Assembly (NCBI GenBank): GCA_934615635.1
Contig: CAKTTT010000058.1
Span: forward strand, 1-11,628
Direction: 5' to 3'
DNA: 11,628 nucleotides
Source of the DNA: an uncultured Eubacteriales bacterium
Lineage (GTDB): Bacteria; Bacillota; Clostridia; Oscillospirales; Acutalibacteraceae
The position numbers were made by a program, and so were the translations under genes. Under the pieces are notes generated by a model that was not told the DNA's origin, made no database searches, and saw nothing but the letters and a program-made list of their open reading frames with translations. Position 1 is the stretch's first letter, and every line of letters begins with the position of its first letter. Below, piece after piece: positions 1-8,115 of this stretch.

Positions 1-993
1 GATATCCGCCCCGCTGCGGGCCACGCCGCTGGCGATGGCGGCCACGTTATGTACCGCCGCGATCTTGACGATTACCGGCTTTTTGTATTCGGTGGCCTCC
101 TTGAGGGAATAGACGAGCTGGCGCAGATCCTCGATGGAATAAATATCGTGATGGGGCGCGGGAGAGATGGCGTCCGAGCCCTCGGGGATCATCCGGGTTT
201 TGGCGATATCGCCTACGATTTTGGCCCCGGGCAGGTGGCCGCCGATGCCCGGCTTGGCCCCCTGGCCCATCTTGATCTCCACCGCTGCGCCGGATTCCAG
301 ATAAGCCTTGTGGACCCCGAACCGCCCGGAGGCCACCTGGACGATGGTGTTGGCCCCGTAGGGATAAAAATCCGCGTGAAGCCCGCCCTCGCCGGTGTTG
401 TAGTAGGTCCCCAGCTCCCTGGCCGCCCGCGCCAGGCTTTCATGCGCGTTATAGCTGATGGAGCCGTAGGACATGGCGGAAAACATGACGGGGACCTCCA
501 GGGTCAGGTGCGGCGGCAGATTGTCCACGATCCGGCCCTGCTCATCCCGGCGGATAGCGGTGGGCTTCTTGCCCAAAAATACCCGGGTTTCCATCGGCTC
601 CCGCAGGGGATCGATGGAGGGATTGGTCACCTGGGAGGCGTTGATGAGGATTTTATCCCAGTAAACCGGCAGGGGCTGGGGATTCCCCATGGAGGAGAGC
701 AGCACCCCGCCGCTGTCCGCCTGGCGGTACACGTCATAAATGGTGTCCATGCTCCAGTTGGCGTTATCCTTGAGGACGTTGCCGCTGCGGACGATTTTCA
801 GCGCCCTGGTGGGACAGAGGGACACGCAGCGGTGGCAGTTGACGCATTTGGTTTCGTCACTGAGCATGATCCGGCGCTCGGCGTCGTAGCTGTGCACCCC
901 ATTGGCGCACTGCCGCTCGCAGACGCGGCAGGCGATGCAGCGGTCCTTGTCCCGCGCCACCTCATATTCCGGATAAAGATAGTTGACCGGCAT
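1..993 (-). CDS. Glutamate synthase FMN-binding (GltB2-type) subunit with N-terminal 4Fe-4S ferredoxin domain, partial at its C-terminus
   Basis: This is the synthase part of a split glutamate synthase, which makes glutamate from 2-oxoglutarate and ammonia released by the amidotransferase subunit. The visible 331 residues start at the ATG at 993-991. Two ferredoxin motifs are seen: C-x2-C-x2-C-x3-C at residues 19-29 (CIACRVCERQC) and residues 50-61 (CVNCHRCVSLCP). The FMN domain follows, with NTGEGG, KMGQGAKPGIGGHLPG and AISPAPHHDIYSIEDL, all characteristic of the glutamate synthase central domain. The start is supported by a purine-rich AGGGAGGGGGAG just upstream, overlapping the end of the preceding gene; the stop-to-start gap is 2 bases, so the two are almost certainly cotranscribed and translationally coupled. 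The C-terminal part lies beyond position 1. The domain order ferredoxin-FMN without a fused amidotransferase is the archaeal/clostridial type rather than the large proteobacterial GltB. Confidence 0.93.
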   Translation of the reverse strand, partial: MPVNYLYPEYEVARDKDRCIACRVCERQCANGVHSYDAERRIMLSDETKCVNCHRCVSLCPTRALKIVRSGNVLKDNANWSMDTIYDVYRQADSGGVLLSSMGNPQPLPVYWDKILINASQVTNPSIDPLREPMETRVFLGKKPTAIRRDEQGRIVDNLPPHLTLEVPVMFSAMSYGSISYNAHESLARAARELGTYYNTGEGGLHADFYPYGANTIVQVASGRFGVHKAYLESGAAVEIKMGQGAKPGIGGHLPGAKIVGDIAKTRMIPEGSDAISPAPHHDIYSIEDLRQLVYSLKEATEYKKPVIVKIAAVHNVAAIASGVARSGADI

Positions 994-995
994 CC

Positions 996-2087
996 TTACT
1001 CCCCCTCCCTGTTCAGCGTGACGATCACCGGCTCGCCGCCGGCGGGGGACCACACCCGGTCCAGCTCCGGCTCGATGGCGCGGATGGCGCACTCCTCGCT
1101 GGCCATATACACCCGGTCCCCCTTCTCCCCCACCACCATACTGCGCAGCTTCAGCCGGTCGTTGAGGGCCATCATCCCGCCGGTAAAGCCCAGCAGAATG
1201 GAGAAGGGCCCGGTGATCAGCAGGCTGCCGAAGGCGTTGCGCAGATAGGTCAGCCGCTCCCGCTCTTCCGGCGGCAGTTTCTCGATGGTGCTCCAGAAGG
1301 GGGCGGCGATAACCCGGGCGGTCTCCGTCAGGGTCAGGCCCTGCTTGCGCACCAGGAAATCGATGATATAGGTAATGACCTCGGTATCGGTCAGCAGGGT
1401 GCATTTGTAGCCGTACATCTCGATAAACCGCCGGTTGGCGTCGTAGGAGGAGATCTCGCCGTTGTGCACGATGGAGGTATCCAGCATGGCGAAGGGGTGG
1501 GCGCCTCCCCACCAGCCGGGGGTGTTGGTGGGATAGCGGCCGTGAGCGGTCCAGCAGTAGCCCTCGTATTCCTCCAGCCGGTAAAACTCCCCCACATCCT
1601 CGGGATAGCCCACCGCCTTGAAAACGCCCATGTTTTTGCCGCTGGAAAAGACGTAGGCGCCCTCGATGGAGGTGTTGATCCGGATGACGCTGCGGGCGAC
1701 GAACTCCTGCTCGTCCAGTTGGCTTTCCAGCAGCCGGGTGTGGAGCGGCGTGACAAAATAACGCCAGATCAGCGGCTCGTCGGTGATCCGCGGATGACGG
1801 CGCACGGGGATTTTGGACAGGTTGACCATCTCAAAATGCCGGTCCAGGAACCGCTCGCATTCCTCCCGGGCCGCCGGGCTTTCATAAAACAAATGGAAGG
1901 CGTACAAATCCTTATACTGGGGATAAATACCGTAGCCTGCAAATCCGCCGCCCAAGCCGTTGGAACGGTCGTGCATCGACGCGATGGAGCGCACGATCCG
2001 GTCCCCGGCGATCCGCTCCCCGCTGCGGGAGAAGATCCCCGCAATGGCGCAGCCGGAGGGAATACGCACCTGGCCTTCCTTTTTCAT
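996..2087 (-). CDS. Glutamate synthase amidotransferase subunit (class II glutamine amidotransferase, GltB1-type)
   Basis: This 363-residue protein should hydrolyse glutamine and deliver ammonia to the FMN subunit encoded next to it. Class II (Ntn) amidotransferase features are a candidate nucleophile Cys13 in PSGCAIAGIFSRSGERI, then ARYPTNT-like GRYPTNTPGWWGGAHPF, HNGEISSYDANRRF, and TDTEVITYIIDFL. The Cys is preceded by 12 residues, so a short propeptide would have to be removed if it acts as the N-terminal nucleophile. The frame is open upstream to 2216, but the ATG at 2087 is preferred. It is preceded by AAAGGAATGGAG, its N-terminus fits the family, and the upstream extension runs through a terminator hairpin. 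It is the first gene of a minus-strand operon with the FMN subunit (2-base gap). Transcription should start near 2260 from a consensus promoter and pass a leader terminator about 115 bases before the start codon. Confidence 0.92.
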   Translation of the reverse strand: MKKEGQVRIPSGCAIAGIFSRSGERIAGDRIVRSIASMHDRSNGLGGGFAGYGIYPQYKDLYAFHLFYESPAAREECERFLDRHFEMVNLSKIPVRRHPRITDEPLIWRYFVTPLHTRLLESQLDEQEFVARSVIRINTSIEGAYVFSSGKNMGVFKAVGYPEDVGEFYRLEEYEGYCWTAHGRYPTNTPGWWGGAHPFAMLDTSIVHNGEISSYDANRRFIEMYGYKCTLLTDTEVITYIIDFLVRKQGLTLTETARVIAAPFWSTIEKLPPEERERLTYLRNAFGSLLITGPFSILLGFTGGMMALNDRLKLRSMVVGEKGDRVYMASEECAIRAIEPELDRVWSPAGGEPVIVTLNREGE

Positions 2088-2202
2088 ACTATCTCCATTC
2101 CTTTCTGACGGTTCTGACAGCTCTTCCTGACCGCCCAACGCGCGAAGGCGCCGGCCGGGAGAAATAAGCCGGAGGGGCCTCCGCTTCTCCGCTCCTGCCG
2201 AT

Positions 2203-2251
2203 AAAAAAGCGTTCACACGCGGCCCCCCAACGGAAAGCCGCGCATGAACGC
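2203..2251 (-). terminator. Leader attenuator (rho-independent terminator) of the glutamate synthase operon
   Basis: On the minus strand a strong stem-loop is followed by six Ts (2208-2203). Its arms are GCGTTCA (2251-2245) with TGAACGC (2215-2209), and CGCGGC (2242-2237) with GCCGCG (2223-2218), separated by a two-base internal mismatch. It lies between the promoter and the start codon, about 115 bases before the ATG, so it can act only as a premature terminator of this operon. The promoter-proximal arm contains the 3' side of the AAAGGC hairpin at 2246-2259. The two structures therefore exclude each other, as in antitermination leaders. Confidence 0.82.
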
Positions 2252-2259
2252 CTTTGTTC
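2246..2259 (-). promoter_or_regulatory. Candidate ANTAR-protein RNA hairpin (P1) in the glutamate synthase leader
   Basis: On the minus strand the RNA forms GAAC-[AAAGGC]-GUUC, a 4-bp stem with a six-base loop having A at position 1 and G at position 4. These are the features known for RNA hairpins bound by ANTAR-domain antiterminators. The loop is identical to the one in the glnN leader, although the stems differ in sequence. It begins 8 bases after the -10 box, close to the expected transcript start. The next downstream hairpin (CGCGGC...GCCGCG) has no A in its loop, so the second half of the usual twin motif is not canonical. The assignment rests on pattern recognition only. Confidence 0.65.
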
Positions 2260-2267
2260 TACAAGCG

Positions 2268-2296
2268 AGTATAGCGCACTTCGCGGCGGATGTCAA
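2268..2296 (-). promoter_or_regulatory. Sigma-A promoter of the glutamate synthase operon
   Basis: On the minus strand, TTGACA (2296-2291) and TATACT (2273-2268) are separated by exactly 17 bases. The -35 is a perfect consensus and the -10 differs by one base. It faces the amidotransferase gene, and transcription is expected to start near 2260, immediately before the attenuator. A palindrome lies 4 bases upstream of the -35. Confidence 0.9.
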
Positions 2297-2300
2297 GAGA

Positions 2301-2328
2301 AATGAAACAAAAACATTTCATTGTTTCA
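2301..2328. promoter_or_regulatory. AT-rich overlapping palindromes next to the glutamate synthase -35 box (candidate operator)
   Basis: Two overlapping inverted repeats are seen: AATGAAA-N8-TTTCATT (2301-2322) and TGAAACA-N12-TGTTTCA (2303-2328). They lie 4 bases upstream of the minus-strand -35 box and about 90 bases from the divergent glnN promoter. The position suits a transcription-factor operator or an UP-like element. No known regulator consensus was recognised. Confidence 0.45.
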
Positions 2329-2380
2329 CAAAAGTGTCTATTTTCATAAAAAATTTAGTATTGACGGCGAGATTTGCAAG

Positions 2381-2408
2381 TGAATTTTTTCGTTCCTGCA
2401 AAAATTCA
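2381..2408. promoter_or_regulatory. AT-rich palindrome upstream of the glnN promoter (candidate operator)
   Basis: There is a perfect 9-bp inverted repeat TGAATTTTT-N10-AAAAATTCA. It ends 10 bases before the glnN -35 box. It is the counterpart of the palindrome flanking the divergent promoter but has a different sequence, so a shared protein is not evident. It could equally be an UP-like element. Confidence 0.4.
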
Positions 2409-2418
2409 AAAAAGGGGC

Positions 2419-2447
2419 TTGACAAATGCCGGCGAAGAGTGTATACT
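2419..2447 (+). promoter_or_regulatory. Sigma-A promoter of glnN
   Basis: TTGACA (2419-2424) and TATACT (2442-2447) are separated by exactly 17 bases. Transcription is expected to start near 2454, giving a leader of about 108 bases with an ANTAR-like motif and a terminator before the glnN start codon. Confidence 0.9.
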
Positions 2448-2459
2448 TCACAGCGTAGA

Positions 2460-2487
2460 CAGCAAAGGCGCTGCGGGAGTGATCCCG
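2460..2487 (+). promoter_or_regulatory. ANTAR-type twin-hexaloop RNA motif in the glnN leader
   Basis: Two adjacent hairpins are visible. P1 is CAGC-[AAAGGC]-GCTG (2460-2473) and P2 is CGGG-[AGTGAT]-CCCG (2474-2487). Both have 4-bp stems and six-base loops with A at position 1 and G at position 4, which is the recognition pattern of ANTAR antiterminators such as EutV and NasR. P2 is the tip of the terminator stem, and the 3' side of P1 is needed for the lower part of that stem. Holding P1 and P2 together would block termination and let RNA polymerase continue into glnN. The ANTAR protein gene itself is not in this window. Confidence 0.82.
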
Positions 2488-2499
2488 CGGCGCTTTTTT
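2464..2499 (+). terminator. Leader attenuator (rho-independent terminator) upstream of glnN
   Basis: The stem GCGCTGCGGG (2468-2477 including the adjoining G-C pairs) with CCCGCGGCGC (2484-2493) closes on the loop AGTGAT. It is followed by six Ts at 2494-2499 and preceded by AAAGG, which can extend pairing into the T-tract. One G-T wobble is present. It lies 10-45 bases after the expected transcript start and 63 bases before the glnN ATG, so it acts as an attenuator rather than as the end of an upstream gene. Confidence 0.88.
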
Positions 2500-2561
2500 G
2501 TTTGTCACGGATTCCTCCACATTCCAGGCGATATGCCATAACCAGAGGGGAGACGGAAACG

Positions 2562-4646
<2,085 letters not shown>

Positions 4647-4676
4647 CCGGCCGGAGCGCCGTTATATGGTAAAAAC

Positions 4677-4738
4677 GGGATGGCACAAGGGCGTGCAAAC
4701 CGCGCGATAAGCGCGGCGGCGCGCCCCTGTGCCATCCC
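4677..4738. repeat. Long intergenic stem-loop between glnN and amt
   Basis: A perfect 11-bp outer stem, GGGATGGCACA (4677-4687) with TGTGCCATCCC (4728-4738), continues through GGGCG/CGCCC (4689-4693 / 4722-4726). It ends in the inner hairpin CCGCGC-[GATAA]-GCGCGG (4700-4716). On the plus strand there is only GAAACGTTTT after the stem, a poor T-tract. On the minus strand the stem is followed by GTTTTT (4676-4671). It may partly terminate glnN transcription, act as a stabilising or processing element between glnN and amt, or block antisense transcription. No promoter for amt was found in the 115-base gap. Confidence 0.7.
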
Positions 4739-4761
4739 GAAACGTTTTAGGGGGTATCGTT

Positions 4762-6525
4762 ATGTATTCATCCGCCAACACCATCTGGGTACTGGTAGCG
4801 GCCGCCCTGGTGTTTTTCATGCAGGCGGGCTTCGCCATGGTGGAAACCGGCTTTACCCGGGCGAAAAACGCCGGCAACATCATCATGAAAAACCTGATGG
4901 ACTTCTGCATCGGCACGCCCATCTACTGGCTGTTCGGCTTCGGCCTGATGTTCGCCGGCAACAGCGCCTTCATCGGCGGCATCGATCTGCTCAGCCAGGG
5001 GGCGTACACCGCCATCCTGCCAGACGGGGTGCCCAAATGGGCCTTCTTCATCTTTCAGACCGTTTTCTGCGCCACGGCGGCCACCATCGTTTCCGGCGCC
5101 ATGGCCGAGCGGACCAAATTCATCTCCTACTGCATCTACAGCGCCGTCATCAGCGCGGTGGTCTATCCCATCTCCGGCCACTGGATCTGGGGCGGCGGCT
5201 GGCTGGCCCAGATGGGCTTCCATGATTTCGCCGGCTCCACCGCGGTACATATGGTGGGCGGCGTGGCGGCCCTGGTGGGCGCCAAGATCCTGGGGCCCCG
5301 CATCGGCAAATACGACAAGGACGGCAAGCCCCGCGCCTTCCCCGGCCACAGCCTGACCCTGGGCGCTCTGGGCGTCTTTATCCTGTGGTTCTGCTGGTTC
5401 GGCTTCAACGGCGGCTCCACCGTCTGCGCCACCGGCGATGACGCTTTGAGCGCCATGGGAAGCATCTTCACCACCACCAACCTGGCGGCGGCCACCGCCA
5501 CCCTGACGGTGATGATCATCACCTGGATCCGGTACAAGAAGCCGGACGTTTCCATGACCCTCAACGGCTCTCTGGCCGGCCTGGTGGCCATCACCGCCGG
5601 CTGCGATCTGGTGACGCCGGTGGGTGCCTTCTTCATCGGCCTCATCGCCGGCTTTGTGGTGGTCTTCGGCATTGAGTTTATCGACAAGGTGTGCAAAATC
5701 GACGATCCGGTGGGCGCCATCGGCGTCCACGGTATGTGCGGCGCGGTGGGCACCCTGATGGTGGGCCTCTTCTCCGCCACCGAATACGGCTATGGCGACG
5801 GCCTCGTCATGAGCAAGGGCCTGTTTTACGGCGGCGGCTTCAAGCTGCTGGGCGTGGAGGCGCTGGGCGTGATCACGGTCATCGCCTGGGTGGCGGTCAC
5901 CATGACCATTGTTTTCCAGATCCTCAAGCACACGGTGGGCCTGCGCGCCTCCCGGGAGGAGGAAATCCTGGGCCTGGATATCACCGAGCACGGCCTGACC
6001 AGCAGCTATGCCGACTTCATGCCGGCGGTGGAGCAGCTCAACGCCGATGCGCTGGGGGATACGGATTCCACCGCCGCTCCGGCTCCCGCGGCGGGCGGCG
6101 TCGCGATGGACGAGGCGGTGCCGGTGCAGCTAGTGAGTCCGCCGGCCAACACGGCCATCTCCTCTGACGTCAAGATTACCAAGATCGATATCCTGATCAA
6201 CCAGAACCGCTTCGAGGCCTTGAAGAGCGCCATGAACACCATCGGCGTCACCGGCATGACCGTCACCCAGGTGCTGGGCTGCGGTATGCAGAAGGGCCGT
6301 ATGGAGTATTACCGTGGCGTACAGCGGGAAATCAACCTGCTGCCTAAGGTCAAGGTGGAAATCGTGGTCTGCAAGGTGCCGGTGCGCACCGTGATCGAAA
6401 CGGCCAAAAAGGTGCTGTATACCGGTCACATCGGGGACGGCAAAATCTTCGTCTACGACACGGAGAATGTCGTCAAGGTCCGCACAGGCGAGGAAGGCTA
6501 CGATGCCCTGCAGGACGAGGAGTAA
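4762..6525 (+). CDS. amt: Ammonium transporter Amt with fused C-terminal PII (GlnB/GlnK) domain
   Basis: This 587-residue membrane protein should conduct ammonium into the cell. The Amt part spans about residues 1-425, with the many hydrophobic helices expected. The twin pore histidines are His163 (TAVHMVGG) and His323 (GVHGMCGAVG), and WFCWFGFNGGS is also present. An Ala/Pro-rich linker (about 426-468) leads to a PII domain (about 469-580) with TGMTVTQVLGCGMQKGR, LLPKVKVEIVV and TGHIGDGKIFVYD. PII normally plugs the Amt pore through its T-loop; here the T-loop Arg518 (Arg47 in E. coli PII) is kept. The residue matching the uridylylated Tyr51 is Arg522, so that modification is not possible. 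The ATG at 4762 has GGGGG 7 bases upstream and matches the family N-terminus; an in-frame start at 4729 lies inside the intergenic hairpin region. Readthrough from glnN is likely. Confidence 0.95.
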   Translation: MYSSANTIWVLVAAALVFFMQAGFAMVETGFTRAKNAGNIIMKNLMDFCIGTPIYWLFGFGLMFAGNSAFIGGIDLLSQGAYTAILPDGVPKWAFFIFQTVFCATAATIVSGAMAERTKFISYCIYSAVISAVVYPISGHWIWGGGWLAQMGFHDFAGSTAVHMVGGVAALVGAKILGPRIGKYDKDGKPRAFPGHSLTLGALGVFILWFCWFGFNGGSTVCATGDDALSAMGSIFTTTNLAAATATLTVMIITWIRYKKPDVSMTLNGSLAGLVAITAGCDLVTPVGAFFIGLIAGFVVVFGIEFIDKVCKIDDPVGAIGVHGMCGAVGTLMVGLFSATEYGYGDGLVMSKGLFYGGGFKLLGVEALGVITVIAWVAVTMTIVFQILKHTVGLRASREEEILGLDITEHGLTSSYADFMPAVEQLNADALGDTDSTAAPAPAAGGVAMDEAVPVQLVSPPANTAISSDVKITKIDILINQNRFEALKSAMNTIGVTGMTVTQVLGCGMQKGRMEYYRGVQREINLLPKVKVEIVVCKVPVRTVIETAKKVLYTGHIGDGKIFVYDTENVVKVRTGEEGYDALQDEE

Positions 6526-6555
6526 GCATTTCACCGGATTATTTCGACAAGCAGA

Positions 6556-6590
6556 AGCCCCCTCCGAAAGCGGCGCTTTCGGAGGGGGCT
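6556..6590 (+). terminator. Strong hairpin after amt, probable transcription terminator without a T-tract
   Basis: A perfect 16-bp inverted repeat, AGCCCCCTCCGAAAGC (6556-6571) with GCTTTCGGAGGGGGCT (6575-6590), closes on the three-base loop GGC. It begins 30 bases after the amt stop. No run of Ts follows on either strand, so it is an atypical terminator or a 3'-end stabiliser. Confidence 0.65.
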
Positions 6591-7274
6591 CGCTTGCGGG
6601 AAAGGGATGTTTTGTTGCCGAAACTCAAAACAGCCTCTCCGATCCTATCAGCGAATGCCGGCTTGCGGGGCTCCCGCAAGGCTAAAGGGTTCGTACCCAC
6701 CTCATAAAAGGAGCCTATCCCCCCGGCAGTGTATTCCTCGATCCCGCGATATTCCCGTTTCTCAAAAGCGGCAGCCCCATTAACGGACAGCCTCTTTATG
6801 CGCCTGCCGCGGCGGGCACGGGGGCGGCTGAAGATAATGCGCGTATCCCTCTTGCGCCTTCTGATACGAGACTCCCTCTTCTAGTTTTTTCTCCTCCGCG
6901 CAAGATATCGTAAACGCTGGGGAAAGCGATTTTTAGGGTATCCGTGGAATTATCGCGGCGGCATATACCAGGCGGAACCGGTTTTTATGACATTTCTGTA
7001 AAATGCTCGCTGCGCGCCCTGTTCCGGGACCGGTTTTCCAAATCTCCAAAAATCCCGCCGCAATAGGGGGTCTCCATTTAGCAAACTCTCCCGGCGGAAT
7101 AGGCGCGTCAAGTTTTTCTCCGCTGTATGCGTCCTATCGCGAACGCCCTTCCGCAACGCAAAATGGAGGATTCTATCACAAGCCCGCAGCAGGGAAAAAA
7201 GCGCATCCGGCTAACCGTTACGCTTTGCCCGGTTACGCGGACCGCTTTTCCTCTATCCGGCGCGGCGTCCCCCC
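6591..7274. other. Gene-free stretch with several hairpins
   Basis: No open frame here has protein-like composition, a ribosome binding site or a recognisable product. The first 130 bases are rich in structure. They include TGTTTTG-N11-CAAAACA (6608-6632), CTTGCGGG-GCT-CCCGCAAG (6662-6680) and GGGTTCGTACCC (6687-6698). GCTTGCGGG also occurs as a direct repeat at 6592-6600 and 6661-6669. Further on are a GCCTGC-CGCG-GCGGGC hairpin near 6801 and CGTATC-N15-GATACG (6842-6868). The stretch could hold an unrecognised structured RNA or decayed sequence; I see no match to a family I know. Confidence 0.4.
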
Positions 7275-7303
7275 TTTTCCGCCGCCGCCGTTTGTGCTAT
7301 ACT
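7275..7303 (+). promoter_or_regulatory. Probable promoter of azlCD (extended -10)
   Basis: TATACT (7298-7303) is preceded by TGC, giving an extended -10 element. The hexamer 17 bases upstream is TTTTCC (7275-7280), a poor -35. The same TGTGCTATACTG string occurs in the rpsO promoter. Transcription would start near 7310, leaving a 5' leader of about 60 bases. Confidence 0.65.
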
Positions 7304-7368
7304 GGGAGGCGATTTCGCCGGGATCCGCAGGAGAGCCGGTATAAACGAACGGAAGGCGGCGATTGCCG

Positions 7369-8115
7369 ATGAACACCAAACGGCGGGCGCTCAAGGCGGC
7401 CTTTCCCTATACCCTTCCCATTTTGGCGGGCTTTGCCTTCCTGGGGCTGGCCTACGGCATCCTCATGCACAGCAAGGGCTTCTCCTTTCTCTGGCCCATG
7501 CTGATGAGCATGACCATCTTCGCCGGGTCCATGGAGTTTGTGGCGGCGGACCTGCTCTGTTCCGCCTTTCATCCCTTGTACGCCTTTTTCCTCACCCTAA
7601 TGGTCAACGCCCGGCATCTTTTCTACGGGATCTCCATGCTGGACAAGTTCAAGGGCACCGGCCTGAAAAAATGGTATCTGATTTTCGGCATGTGCGACGA
7701 ATCCTTTTCCATCAACCAGTCGGTAGAGCCGCCGGAGGGAGTGGACCGGGGGTGGTTCATGTTCTTCGTCACCCTGCTCAACCAGGGCTACTGGGTGCTG
7801 GGAGCCACCCTGGGAGGATTGCTGGGCAACCTGGTCACCTTCAATACCAAAGGCATCGAATTCGTGATGACGGCGCTGTTTACCGTCATCCTGGTGAATC
7901 AATGGCGGGAAACCCGGGAGCATCGGCCGGTGATAACCGGTCTGGCTCTGTCGGCGGTCTGTCTGGCGCTCTTCGGCCAAACCGGCTTCATCCTGCCCGC
8001 CATGGCGCTGATCCTGGCGGCGTTGACCCTGCTGCGCCGGCCCATCGAGGGAGCGCGGAAAAATCAGACGGCAGCCGGGGGCGAAACGCCCGGAAAGGGA
8101 GGGGATCAGACATGA
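7369..8115 (+). CDS. azlC: AzlC-family permease, large subunit of a branched-chain amino acid exporter
   Basis: The 248-residue membrane protein belongs to the AzlC/YgaZ family, which with a small AzlD/YgaH partner exports branched-chain amino acids and analogues such as azaleucine. The N-terminal region fits the family well: AAFPYTLPILAGFAFLGLAYGILM, the stretch TIFAGSMEFVAADLL, and VNARHLFYGISMLDKFK followed by FGMCDESFS. Several hydrophobic helices follow, then a basic polar tail from about residue 225. The ATG at 7369 is preceded by AGGCGG with 9-base spacing; a TTG two codons earlier is an alternative but too close to that site. The stop overlaps the azlD start (ATGA). The transported substrate in this organism is inferred from the family only. 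Confidence 0.92.
   Translation: MNTKRRALKAAFPYTLPILAGFAFLGLAYGILMHSKGFSFLWPMLMSMTIFAGSMEFVAADLLCSAFHPLYAFFLTLMVNARHLFYGISMLDKFKGTGLKKWYLIFGMCDESFSINQSVEPPEGVDRGWFMFFVTLLNQGYWVLGATLGGLLGNLVTFNTKGIEFVMTALFTVILVNQWRETREHRPVITGLALSAVCLALFGQTGFILPAMALILAALTLLRRPIEGARKNQTAAGGETPGKGGDQT

Noticed and set aside
49..1248. Long plus-strand open frame over the glutamate synthase genes
   Set aside because: It is a shadow of the minus-strand genes, whose translation gives clear ferredoxin, FMN and amidotransferase motifs. The plus-strand product has no family-like pattern or ribosome binding site.
2209..2251. Terminator hairpin at 2209-2251 serving glnN on the plus strand
   Set aside because: The T-run follows the stem only on the minus strand, and the hairpin lies upstream of the glnN promoter.
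4768..5991. 407-codon minus-strand open frame inside amt
   Set aside because: The product is rich in His, Asp, Gly and Ala, typical of antisense translation of a GC-rich membrane protein gene. The sense strand is an intact Amt.
6687..6698. GGGTTCGTACCC as the T-arm of a tRNA
   Set aside because: The loop is too short for a T-loop, and no anticodon arm, D-arm or acceptor stem could be drawn around it.
6541..6720. 6S RNA or another housekeeping RNA on the minus strand
   Set aside because: Stem-loops are present but I could not identify the closing stem, central bubble and promoter of 6S RNA, nor the signature segments of RNase P RNA, SRP RNA or tmRNA.
6950..7156. 68-codon minus-strand open frame in the gene-free interval
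   Set aside because: Basic, low-complexity product without a recognisable family, ribosome binding site or promoter.
7003..7372. Overlapping small open frames upstream of azlC as a possible gene or pseudogene
   Set aside because: No ribosome binding site or known motif; they run through the azlC promoter and their composition is not protein-like.
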